Part shown: positions 33,226-41,365 of the stretch, piece by piece
How the letters are laid out: each line of letters starts with the position of its first letter
Numbering within the stretch: the first letter of the stretch is position 1
Source of the DNA: Pirellulales bacterium
GTDB lineage: Bacteria > Planctomycetota > Planctomycetia > Pirellulales > Lacipirellulaceae
NCBI GenBank assembly: GCA_022841705.1
Contig: JALHQZ010000008.1
Location: 89,582-153,581, forward strand
Direction of reading: 5' to 3'
DNA: 64,000 nt
The notes under the pieces: generated by a model
Told to the model about the DNA's origin: nothing
Seen by the model: only the letters and a program-made list of their open reading frames with translations
Database searches by the model: none
Translations under genes and position numbers: made by a program

Positions 33226-33453
33226 TCAATGCGTTTCCGGGAGAACTTTCAAAACCAGAGACAAGTAGCACAGAACGGCGATCCAAACCCCGCCAAAAAT
33301 CACGGCTCCCTCAGCTAGCGTCGCTGGTGTCGTTTGCCCCACTGGCAGCGCCATCAGAACCATGCCGCATTGAAGAGCCAGCGGTGCAGTCATGATAGAC
33401 GCCCACACGCATGCGAAAGTCACATTACTGATGCAGCTCTTGCACACAGTCAT
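33226..33453 (-). CDS. Small membrane protein with two spans, 75 aa
   Basis: Begins MTVCKSCISN with an ATG behind a run of A. Two hydrophobic segments lie near residues 12-35 (FACVWASIMTAPLALQCGMV) and 47-69 (EGAVIFGGVWIAVLCYLSLV), giving a hairpin with both ends on the same side. No family recognised. Small two-span proteins are common in viral membranes. Spacing to the upstream gene is 9 bp. Confidence 0.6.
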   Translation of the reverse strand: MTVCKSCISNVTFACVWASIMTAPLALQCGMVLMALPVGQTTPATLAEGAVIFGGVWIAVLCYLSLVLKVLPETH

Positions 33454-33462
33454 TCTTTTTTT

Positions 33463-34656
33463 TTAGAGCCAGAAAAAGATTCTAAATTTGTACTCGTGAG
33501 TAACGAGCGCGCGCCTCTTCTCGATCTCGGCAGCGGTAGCAGCACCCTCGACCACCTTGTACTTTTTCCACTCGCCCGGCGTGCCGAGCAGCTTTCGCGC
33601 CGCGTAGTCGCGTATGAGCTCGCGCACTGTTTGATCAAAACTTCTCTCGACTGCCTCGCAGAGCATGTAGGAGCCGAAAAACTTGGCCACCGTGTCGGGC
33701 AGCGCGTGCTGCGTACACTTTTTGCCCTCGCGCGCCAAACACTGGCACTGGCGATGCGGATCGAGGTCTTCACTTTGGTGCGCCGCCGATAGCGCAGTGT
33801 GCATGCTGAGTGTAATTTTGCTGTTGGGTATGACAAATATCTCCCATTCGCTCATGGCTAGCGGGTCGGCGGTGAACGTGATCTGTGTGTAGGTAAGCGC
33901 ACCCAAAAGTCGCCGCTGAGTTTTCTTGCGCACCAGAGGCGCGTGCTCTGGCACAGTCTGCAGGCGCCGTCTCAGTTCGTCGACCGACGAATGCGAGCGC
34001 ACGCGCATCAGCGGTTCATATGTCACTGGGTCGAGCTCTAGCTGCATTGAGGCGCCGCAGCTCGTAGAGCCGCCGCTCGTCGCCCTTGACAATGCCCGCG
34101 TGCGCGTGCGCTTTATCGTCTGCAGCCGTGTGCCGTCTGCAGACGCCGAAAGTAAAATTGTTTCATCCGACAGCTCGGCGTCGCTCGAGCTGTCGCCAAC
34201 GCTGGCCGCTTTCAACAGCTTGCCAGAGGTCGATACGCAGTCGATCGTTTCGCTCACCACTGTCGATAGGCTCTCGAGTGGGTGCCGCGGCACGCCCGGG
34301 TCGCTCGACGACAGGGCGCCGGCCGAGAGTGAGCGAAGCGCCTGCAGTGGCTGGTCGAGGCTGTGGCGAAACGAGTGGTTGCGCGACACCTTTTTGGGCG
34401 TCGCCGGAGGAGTTTCGCGCGGACTCTCGGCGGCAGCAGCAGACGATCTGTGCGAGTGCGGCGTGCGCGGCGAAGACAGTCGTGCGCTTTGTGTGAAAAG
34501 AGCCAGTGGCGTCAGCGGCGGCAAGCGGAGCGCAGGAATGTCGCAAGGCTCGCTCTCTTTGCACGGGCGCGCAGATGATGAATGCCTGCGCGGAAGGACC
34601 TGAGAGACGAAAAGAGGTCTCGGCGACACGAGCGGTGATGGTGGTGGCGTGCTCAT
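33463..34656 (-). CDS. Unknown protein with Ser/Pro-rich N-terminus, 397 aa
   Basis: No family recognised. The first 190 residues are Ser/Pro/Arg-rich (MSTPPPSPLVSPRPLF) with many S/T-P sites, so they are probably disordered and phosphorylated. Residues 240-397 look folded, with strands (ITFTADPLAMSEWEIFVIP) and a Cys/His cluster (CQCLAREGKKCTQH) that could bind zinc, followed by helices (AVERSFDQTVRELIRDYAAR). It lies 12 bp downstream of the polymerase stop on the same strand and may be co-expressed with it. The kinase three genes further on is a possible partner for its S/T-P region; this is speculation. Confidence 0.65.
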   Translation of the reverse strand: MSTPPPSPLVSPRPLFVSQVLPRRHSSSARPCKESEPCDIPALRLPPLTPLALFTQSARLSSPRTPHSHRSSAAAAESPRETPPATPKKVSRNHSFRHSLDQPLQALRSLSAGALSSSDPGVPRHPLESLSTVVSETIDCVSTSGKLLKAASVGDSSSDAELSDETILLSASADGTRLQTIKRTRTRALSRATSGGSTSCGASMQLELDPVTYEPLMRVRSHSSVDELRRRLQTVPEHAPLVRKKTQRRLLGALTYTQITFTADPLAMSEWEIFVIPNSKITLSMHTALSAAHQSEDLDPHRQCQCLAREGKKCTQHALPDTVAKFFGSYMLCEAVERSFDQTVRELIRDYAARKLLGTPGEWKKYKVVEGAATAAEIEKRRALVTHEYKFRIFFWL

Positions 34657-34668
34657 TCTTGACGCCGT

Positions 34669-37600
34669 CTAAAAGCGTTCAATCAAACCACTCTTGCGCG
34701 CAATTTCGGCGGCCGCCTTGAGCTTGGTGGCGACCGTGCGCTCGGAGCGCTGGTTGTTCTGGCGCTGCCAGTAGACCGGGCAGTCGCTGTTGGCGCACGT
34801 GATGTAGGTTGGCGATGTGGCGCAGCCCATGCACGTGTGGCAGGTGTGCGCAATCTCGGCGCGCTCGCAGCGCAGGTCTTCGATATCGCGCAGATAACCA
34901 AACACCTCGTCGGCCACCGCAACTGGCGCCTTGTGCATGCAGGCGGCGCAAACGACGCCGATCGATGCGCCCGCTTGGAACGCGCGGCACATGCGGCAGC
35001 GCGCGCCCACCACGCCAAAGTCGCCCAGGCGACTCTGAGTCTTCTTCTGCGCAGTCGTAGTAGAACTCTCTCCTGCCGCCTCATCGGCGCGCAGACGCGC
35101 CGCCGCATAGCGCACCTGTTCTATTTTGGCGCCAGTGTGCGAATTGCGCACGGGCACGATTCCGATGCGCCCCTCCTTGATGCGCTTCTCGGTCTCCTTC
35201 GCCTTGTGCAGCACTGTTGCCGGCACAATCGGCACGCCGGCAAATTCGCGCTGGCCCGGGTCGCGGTACTCTTTTGCGTGGCCAAACAGATATTCGGTGG
35301 CGAGCTCTTCGCGCTCCTTTTCGTTCGCTTCGATCGGCGCGCGCGTTTCGCCCGAGAACGAGAGGTCGTTGAGGCGCGACTGGCCCAGACGGCGGCGAAA
35401 TGCGGGCGCAAAGAGACGTACAAAGACGCTGCGAATGTGCTTCTCGAGGTAGTACTCGTAGTCGATCGGCAGCGCGTGTTCGAGCATGTAGACGGGGTCC
35501 TCGGCGCGCTCCGACACCTTCTGGTCCGGCTCGCCCTTGGCGACGACGTAGGCGAGTCGATCGCCGGCGCGTGGCGCATTCGGCTTGTCTTCACCGCCGG
35601 CGCGCACGATCATGCGCTGCGCCATCTGCACGTGAATCGGCAGCGCGGCACCGGGCTCCTTCGATTTGGCATAGTCGGCCGGCAGCATGCGCAGCTGCTT
35701 GGTGATAGCGAGCATCTGAAGATTGATGCGATTCTCGCGTATCGGCCGCACCATTTCGCGCCAAATGTACTCACGTGCGCGCGCCAAGTTGGCCGCCGTG
35801 GAGTGGTGGTAGTCGACCATGAGCGAAATGACGTTGGTCACTTCGTTCTTGATCAGCAGCGTCACGTCGCGCCGATTCGAGTCGAGACCGCTAATCGACG
35901 GCAGGCAGTCGCCCGGATCGGCGCGCAGATCGGCGTCGGCGCCCTCGTAGACGTACTTTAGGCCCGCGTAGCGCTTCTTGGCAATCAGCAGCAGCACGCG
36001 GAACACCTTCTCAAACTCCAGCTGCAGAATGCAGTAGTGCGCCGGCTCCGTCTTGTAGGCGCTCTTCATGTGCGCCGTAATGTGCGCCGCCATGCGCACG
36101 CCGATCGCCGCTGCCTCCTCGACCGTCTTGCACAGAGGCATGTGCACAAACACCGAGTCGGTGTCTCCGTAGATCACCGCCGGCCGGTGCTCGGCAAAGT
36201 CGCGCTTCACAATTGCCGCCGTGCACCAGAGCATGGCGCGACCGCGCGCAGTCACCGACGCCGACACCGGCTGGCAGTAGAAGCGCGACGAGGTGGCGCC
36301 AAATGCGCCGTAGAGCGAGTTGCAGAGAAGCTTGATCTGCGTCTGGCGCTCGTTCAGCAGCGCGGCGAGCTCCTTGTCGCCAGCGGCCTTGGCTGCCGCC
36401 ATCTCTTTCTTGACGCGCTTGCGCCAAGCGAGCAGCTTCATCTCGGTGTGAACGGCGAGGCCGACTTTGATGTGGTGTCGCAGAAAGCGATGCGCGCCGG
36501 GTCGCGGTCCTTCAACAAACGGGTCGGCGGTGATCAGCTCCTCGACCGTATAGATGGCGGCCGCGGCGCGCCGCTGGCGCTCCTCCAGCGTCAGCTCGGT
36601 AAGCGGGTTGCCCTCGCACTGCATAATGTGCCGGTCGGCGTGCACGTCGTAGTCGGGCGCCACATAGGTCGAGAAGCAAAAGTTGAACGAGCACATGATC
36701 GACGGGTAGAGCGAGGCGAAATCGAGCGTAGACACAGGCTCGCCGTACAAACCGACTTGTGGATCGACGACGTTGGCGCCCTCGAATGTCTCGTTTTTCT
36801 GCAGCGCGCGCTCGGCTTCGGTGCGCGTGTATGGGAAATGGCGCGGCTCAAACACGGCCGCCTCGCGATACAGGCCGAACATCGAGCGAATCTGCTGGCC
36901 GCGCTTGAGCAGCTGCTCCATCGTGCAGCCGTTGATGCGCGACATCTCGATCATTGAGCCGATCATCTGCTGGCGCGCAATGATCATCAGCGGCAGCAGC
37001 GTGTCTTTTTCGCAGTACAGGCGCAGCTTTTCGCGCCCGCTCGCCGTCTGCGAGAGGCCGTTGATGAGCGAGTAGGCGACATCCTCCTTCTGCTCGTCGA
37101 GATAGTGCGCCGAGACCGAGTTGAGCGCCAGCGAGCGCAGCTTCACCATCGGATCCTTCTTCAGCTTCAGAAACAAGTCCATAAACACGACGCCCTCGGC
37201 GCGCACGTCCTGGTACTCGATCGCGCCGACCGCCGTCGACTCGAATTGGCGCTTGACGATGCGCAGCTGCGACGAGTAGGCCGAACGGCCCCACGCCTTC
37301 ATGAATTCGGTGCCGGCACCGACCTCGCGCGAACGATCGCGCATATACGGCAGATCGAAGCCGTCGGTGTTGTAGCCAGTGACGATGCTGGCGCCAACCA
37401 GCTGCACAAAGCGCGCCATTGCCGCATACAGAACCGCCTCCTCTTCGAAACAGAGCACAAAGCGCTCCCAGCAGCCGACGCGCGGCTCCGTCTCGCAGGC
37501 AACAGAGCCGAGAACAAACGAGATTGAGCGGTACCAGAAGCTGTCGAGCCGCTCCGTGGGCCGTGGCGGCCGTCCTTCGATTCGGCGGTCGTCGCGCACC

Positions 37601-39024
37601 AGAAACACGCACATCAGCATGCGCTCGGTCGCCGGCGCCGGGAATGCGCCCTTTTCGCCCGTCTCCATCTCGCAGTCGAGCGACATGAGCAGGTGCTTGG
37701 GCAGCGTATTCTGAATCGGATCGTCGGCCTTGTACGCCAGCGCGCTGTAGTTGCAGCGCAGTTCGATCTGCGCGCGCGTTTCGCGCCGCTGCTCGTAGAC
37801 CGGGCTCGACTCGGGCAGCCACTGCACAGCTTTGTCGCCAGTCGCCGACAGATCGAGCTCGAGCCAGTGCTCGTAGGAGAAGCCGCAGTCGAGCGCAAAG
37901 CGCAGCACGAAATCGACGTCGGCCTCGTAGACGTCAAACGTGTGCTCGGCCAGAATGCAGCGCTCGCCCAGCGTCGCCTCGAGCCGTCGCTTCACGCGAC
38001 GCTGAAAGCGCGCCTCGATACGCTGCTCGAGGCGCGTCGACGTCGCATCGCTGACCGCATACTTCTTGCCGCTCTCGGCGCTGCGCCCAAAGTCTTCGCT
38101 GTCCTCGGTCGCGTCTTCGTGCGCCTCTTGCAGAGCGCGGTACTGGTCCTCGTTGCCTTCGTAGTCGACTGCCGCCGAATTCCAGCCAATCTCGAGGCCG
38201 TCAACTAGAGCCACCAGCTCATCCTCCTCATCCGCCTCTGTAACCTCCTCATCCTCGTCGCTCTCGCCGCCCTCCTCTTCCTCCTGGCGCTCGGGTTGGT
38301 AGAGCGCCGGCGATGGCGCGCTCGACACTGGCGGCGCCGCAGCGGCCGGCGGAAAGCGTGGTGCTGCGAGCTCGCGTGCCTGTGCGCTGGCGCCAAGGCG
38401 CGCGTGTTCGCCCTGCAGAATGGCACGGCATTTCGGCACGAGTGTTGGTGCGTAAAAGTAGAGCTTGAGAAAGCGCGTCTGGTCCATTCCACGATAGCCG
38501 CATCCAGGCCCAGAGCCGCGCACCGGCATTCCACTGACAATCTCCCAGCCGACAATGGGCGCGCAGTGGTTGCGTGCCTGCTCGAGCCACACCGAATGGC
38601 CGCTCGACTTGACGCGGCCGGCAAACGACTCGCGAAATGCGTGCCGCTCCGGCGCCCAGCCGCTGCTGTCGGCCGCCGCCACCGCGAGCAGACGCGCCTG
38701 CAGTTCCTCAATGAGCTGGGCGATCAGAGTCTCGCGCACATTGGCATCTGGCGTCGCGGCGTCAATCGACGCCAGAGAGACGAACAGGTAGGGTGAAAAG
38801 CCTTCGACACGCACACAGACCGAGTGGCCCAGCTCGCCCGTGCCGTACAGATAGATGTAGGTGCCGGCGCCAGAGCGCTGGATTTTGTAGGTCGGACTCG
38901 AAGGTGCGAACCGAAAGCGCTTGGGCAGCTGGTCTGGAACCGGTGGTCGGAGGCCGGTGGCTGCAGCATCGATCGCGGCATCGTCGGCCTGCTCAATGCT
39001 AAACACACCTCGGCGATTCATCAT
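34669..39024 (-). CDS. polB: Family B DNA polymerase, delta type
   Basis: 1451 residues from the double ATG at 39024/39021; the frame is open further upstream but crosses the divergent cupin gene. Exonuclease motifs are present: LMSLDCEMETG near 449 (Exo I), GYNTDGFDLPYM near 555 (Exo II) and YCEKD near 670 (Exo III). Polymerase motifs are LDFASLYPSIM near 772 (A), KLLCNSLYGAFGA (B), IYGDTDSVFV near 951 (C) and KKRYAGLKY near 1019. The tail (1341-1428) has two Cys clusters (CRMCRAF, CAAC, then CHTCMGC, CANSDC) as in eukaryotic Pol delta. An acidic insertion (EEEEGGESDEDEEV) near residue 240 is unusual. It is the replicative polymerase, with proofreading expected to be active. Confidence 0.96.
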   Translation of the reverse strand: MMNRRGVFSIEQADDAAIDAAATGLRPPVPDQLPKRFRFAPSSPTYKIQRSGAGTYIYLYGTGELGHSVCVRVEGFSPYLFVSLASIDAATPDANVRETLIAQLIEELQARLLAVAAADSSGWAPERHAFRESFAGRVKSSGHSVWLEQARNHCAPIVGWEIVSGMPVRGSGPGCGYRGMDQTRFLKLYFYAPTLVPKCRAILQGEHARLGASAQARELAAPRFPPAAAAPPVSSAPSPALYQPERQEEEEGGESDEDEEVTEADEEDELVALVDGLEIGWNSAAVDYEGNEDQYRALQEAHEDATEDSEDFGRSAESGKKYAVSDATSTRLEQRIEARFQRRVKRRLEATLGERCILAEHTFDVYEADVDFVLRFALDCGFSYEHWLELDLSATGDKAVQWLPESSPVYEQRRETRAQIELRCNYSALAYKADDPIQNTLPKHLLMSLDCEMETGEKGAFPAPATERMLMCVFLVRDDRRIEGRPPRPTERLDSFWYRSISFVLGSVACETEPRVGCWERFVLCFEEEAVLYAAMARFVQLVGASIVTGYNTDGFDLPYMRDRSREVGAGTEFMKAWGRSAYSSQLRIVKRQFESTAVGAIEYQDVRAEGVVFMDLFLKLKKDPMVKLRSLALNSVSAHYLDEQKEDVAYSLINGLSQTASGREKLRLYCEKDTLLPLMIIARQQMIGSMIEMSRINGCTMEQLLKRGQQIRSMFGLYREAAVFEPRHFPYTRTEAERALQKNETFEGANVVDPQVGLYGEPVSTLDFASLYPSIMCSFNFCFSTYVAPDYDVHADRHIMQCEGNPLTELTLEERQRRAAAAIYTVEELITADPFVEGPRPGAHRFLRHHIKVGLAVHTEMKLLAWRKRVKKEMAAAKAAGDKELAALLNERQTQIKLLCNSLYGAFGATSSRFYCQPVSASVTARGRAMLWCTAAIVKRDFAEHRPAVIYGDTDSVFVHMPLCKTVEEAAAIGVRMAAHITAHMKSAYKTEPAHYCILQLEFEKVFRVLLLIAKKRYAGLKYVYEGADADLRADPGDCLPSISGLDSNRRDVTLLIKNEVTNVISLMVDYHHSTAANLARAREYIWREMVRPIRENRINLQMLAITKQLRMLPADYAKSKEPGAALPIHVQMAQRMIVRAGGEDKPNAPRAGDRLAYVVAKGEPDQKVSERAEDPVYMLEHALPIDYEYYLEKHIRSVFVRLFAPAFRRRLGQSRLNDLSFSGETRAPIEANEKEREELATEYLFGHAKEYRDPGQREFAGVPIVPATVLHKAKETEKRIKEGRIGIVPVRNSHTGAKIEQVRYAAARLRADEAAGESSTTTAQKKTQSRLGDFGVVGARCRMCRAFQAGASIGVVCAACMHKAPVAVADEVFGYLRDIEDLRCERAEIAHTCHTCMGCATSPTYITCANSDCPVYWQRQNNQRSERTVATKLKAAAEIARKSGLIERF

Positions 39025-39059
39025 ATTTGATTTCTTTCCAACGCGCGAACACCGAAAGA
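39025..39059. promoter_or_regulatory. Divergent promoter region, 35 bp
   Basis: Thirty-five bases between the ATGs of the polymerase (minus) and cupin (plus) genes, with TTTGATTTCTTTCC and CACCGAAAGAA. The shared short gap suggests the two genes are expressed in the same phase. Confidence 0.4.
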
Positions 39060-39512
39060 ATGAGTATTTCGGCGCCATTCGACACGCAGGCGCTCGATCT
39101 TCGAGAGCAAACGCTCGAGAACAATGCCTACCGGCGCGTGCCGCTGACGACAGCGCAGGCGCAGATCGCACTCATGGCGATTCCGGTGCGTTCCAAACCC
39201 GAAGAAGAGGTGCACTACTACTCGACGCAGGTGATCACGGTGGTTGAAGGTCTGGCACAGGTCGTGCTTCGGCAACCGCAAATGTCGGCAAACCAGCGCC
39301 GCATTGTGCCCGGGCCGCCCCAGACGTACCTGGTAAAGTGCGGCGAGACGTTTGTGGTGCCAGCCAACACCGTGCACTCGCTCGCAAACGTCGGTGACAA
39401 GACGCTGCGCCTCTGGACCGTTTACGCGCCACCAGTGCACCTTCCGGACCGCTTCGATGCCGCAGACCCGGAAGGCCTGCGCGTTGAAGACGACGAAGAC
39501 TACTCGGCCTGA
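39060..39512 (+). CDS. Cupin-domain protein
   Basis: 150 residues starting at the ATG at 39060 (MSISAPFDTQALDLREQTLE). The two cupin motifs are visible: EEEVHYYSTQVITVVEGLAQ (metal ligands near His and Glu/Gln) and GETFVVPANTVHSLANVG, then LRLWTVYAPPVHLP. This is the single-domain cupin_2 layout, common in small metal-dependent enzymes such as isomerases and dioxygenases and also in binding proteins. The substrate cannot be told. Its stop lies 13 bp inside the convergent ankyrin gene's 3' end. Confidence 0.85.
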   Translation: MSISAPFDTQALDLREQTLENNAYRRVPLTTAQAQIALMAIPVRSKPEEEVHYYSTQVITVVEGLAQVVLRQPQMSANQRRIVPGPPQTYLVKCGETFVVPANTVHSLANVGDKTLRLWTVYAPPVHLPDRFDAADPEGLRVEDDEDYSA

Positions 39513-40465
39513 GCCGCCGCGTTCATTTGGTTGTTGTGGTGGTGCTTGATGCACACGATCGCATTCCACGATAAATACATCGGTATGGGCGTTTCGTACG
39601 ACCACATCTGCTCGAAAATCGTTTGCAGAACAAGCGCGGGCAAACCGAGTTCCTGCAAGCCGAGTGCCATCTCGGCGAGCGGGCGCCTGTAGCGAGGCCA
39701 GTTGGTTCGCACACAAGCCTGTTTGTAGGCGCTGTGCATCAGGCGCAAGTGCTTGGCCACCGTCTGCTTGAAAACGCTCGGCGTCGATTGGCGCAGCTCG
39801 TCGAGGCGCGCCGGTTGGCCGAGCATCTGCAGCAGATGAGAAAGTGGCGGCGTCGGCTGCGCACCGAGCACAAGCAGCAGCCGACACCGCTGGGCCAAGG
39901 CGGGCAGCTGCAAATCCATGAAGAGAAAGTCGCTGAGCACGCACGTATAGCCGCTGGCAGCAATCAAATAGTAGATGTACTCGCGACCAGACAAGTGTAT
40001 GCCGTCGATTGTCAGCTGCTCGAAAGTCGAAAAGTTTGGATCGAGGTTCCACGCGAAAACGCGCAGCACCGTTTCGCTGAGCACCGGGCGTTTGTTGTGC
40101 CAGATGCACCACGCACCGGTGCGAAACGGCACGCGTACGCCGCGCTCGAGCAGCAGCATTAGAAACTCGATGTTGCCACGCATGATAGCCATGTGCGCAG
40201 TGGTGATGCCCACCGGACTCGAGTCGAGCGAGCAGCCGGCCTCAAACAGAAGGCGCGCCACTTCTGTATGTCCGTTGCGCAAAGCGTTGTCGAGGGCGCT
40301 CATGCACCGACCATTGCATCCTCGATAGTTGAAAAAAACTTCAAGCGTTTCTCGGCCAAATTTTCGGAGAAACGTTTTCACAGCGCCTACGTTGCCCGAC
40401 TCTGCTGCGGTGTAGAACTCGAATGCAAGGTAGTCGAGCAAGCACCGCTTTAGAAAGCTCAGCAT
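39500..40465 (-). CDS. Ankyrin-repeat protein with SOCS-box-like tail
   Basis: 321 residues. Residues about 15-110 hold ankyrin-type repeats: FEFYTAAESGNVGAVKTFLR, SALDNALRNGHTEVARLLFE, and TAHMAIMRGNIEFLMLLLER. The middle is helical, and the last 50 residues carry LAEMALGLQELGLPALVLQT followed by CIKHHHNN. The same tail pattern occurs in the protein at 5488-6882. In poxviruses and some giant viruses, ankyrin proteins carry C-terminal F-box-like or SOCS-like boxes that recruit cullin ubiquitin ligases; a similar role is likely here but not proven. The stops of this gene and the cupin gene overlap by 13 bp. Confidence 0.82.
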   Translation of the reverse strand: MLSFLKRCLLDYLAFEFYTAAESGNVGAVKTFLRKFGRETLEVFFNYRGCNGRCMSALDNALRNGHTEVARLLFEAGCSLDSSPVGITTAHMAIMRGNIEFLMLLLERGVRVPFRTGAWCIWHNKRPVLSETVLRVFAWNLDPNFSTFEQLTIDGIHLSGREYIYYLIAASGYTCVLSDFLFMDLQLPALAQRCRLLLVLGAQPTPPLSHLLQMLGQPARLDELRQSTPSVFKQTVAKHLRLMHSAYKQACVRTNWPRYRRPLAEMALGLQELGLPALVLQTIFEQMWSYETPIPMYLSWNAIVCIKHHHNNQMNAAAQAE

Positions 40466-40474
40466 TAGCGCTGT

Positions 40475-41329
40475 TCAGTGAAAAACGACCTCGAGCCCGT
40501 TGGCTTTGCCCAGCGCCTGCAATGCGGCGTAGTAGTCGCGAGCCAGTTCGCTCACACGCCCCGCATACTTGCTGGCATCAATCGGCTCGCCAACCAGCAC
40601 GCGCATTGGTCGTCTTACGCCGCCGAGCAACCAGCTCTCGCGCATCGGCACCAGCCACCACGGCAGCGGGCGCCAGTTCATGCCGAATAGCGGCTCGTAG
40701 ACACTGGCTTCATCTGGCACCAACACAGGCGTAAGGTAGGCGCTGCGAGCGACGGCCAGCTTGGCAAAGCCAAAACGCTCATTCGGGCGCATCACAACGT
40801 AGACGTGGTCGGCGCGCCTCGGCTGGACAGCGGCTTCTTTGCCGAGCAAGCCGCTCGGCACAATCACCAGATTGCGACCGCAGCGCAGCTGCGCCTCCAT
40901 CAGCAAGCGGTCGTTTTCGATTGCACCAAAGACGCTGAAGATGTTGCCGACCAGTGGCATCATGAATGCCACCTGAGTAGCGACAACACGCGTCTTTTCC
41001 ATAAAAGCGCTGCCGTAGCGCTCCAGCAGCGCATTGTCGCGGCTGCCGTAGCCGCAGAAGAGCAGCATAATCGCCGTGCACTGATAGCCATGCGGCTCCA
41101 GCGCAAAGATCACGGGCCGATCAAAAACACGCCGCTCGCCAGCAAACTCGACGCGCATTCGATACACATTTTCGCGCAGCCAATTCGAAAGACGAGTGCT
41201 GCGGAAATAGGCGCGGCATCGCGGCTGGAAGGCAATGCTGATGATACAAAAGGCGGTGGCCAAGAACCAACCGCCGCCGATCCAGCGCAACAGTAGTGCC
41301 AGCAAAATCAGCGCACTTGCTGCAATCAT
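40475..41329 (-). CDS. DGAT2/MGAT-like acyltransferase
   Basis: 284 residues with an N-terminal hydrophobic segment (MIAASALILLALLLRW and GGWFLATAFCIISI). Residues about 75-80 read ALEPHGYQ, at the position of the HPHG motif of diacylglycerol acyltransferase 2; the first His is Glu here. Other DGAT2 elements are present: IVPSGLLGKEAAV, VMRPNERFGFAKLAVARSAYL and TPVLVPDEASVYE, which match the conserved R-x-G-F-x-x-x-A and PVxxFGExxxY regions. These enzymes acylate mono- or diacylglycerol, or wax alcohols, at the ER and lipid droplets. The changed catalytic motif (HPHG to EPHG) is also seen in some DGAT2 homologues and may alter activity. It could supply lipid stores or membranes for assembly. 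Confidence 0.82.
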   Translation of the reverse strand: MIAASALILLALLLRWIGGGWFLATAFCIISIAFQPRCRAYFRSTRLSNWLRENVYRMRVEFAGERRVFDRPVIFALEPHGYQCTAIMLLFCGYGSRDNALLERYGSAFMEKTRVVATQVAFMMPLVGNIFSVFGAIENDRLLMEAQLRCGRNLVIVPSGLLGKEAAVQPRRADHVYVVMRPNERFGFAKLAVARSAYLTPVLVPDEASVYEPLFGMNWRPLPWWLVPMRESWLLGGVRRPMRVLVGEPIDASKYAGRVSELARDYYAALQALGKANGLEVVFH

Positions 41330-41365
41330 TCGTGAACCGAGGACAAAACGTGTCTGCTTACTTTT

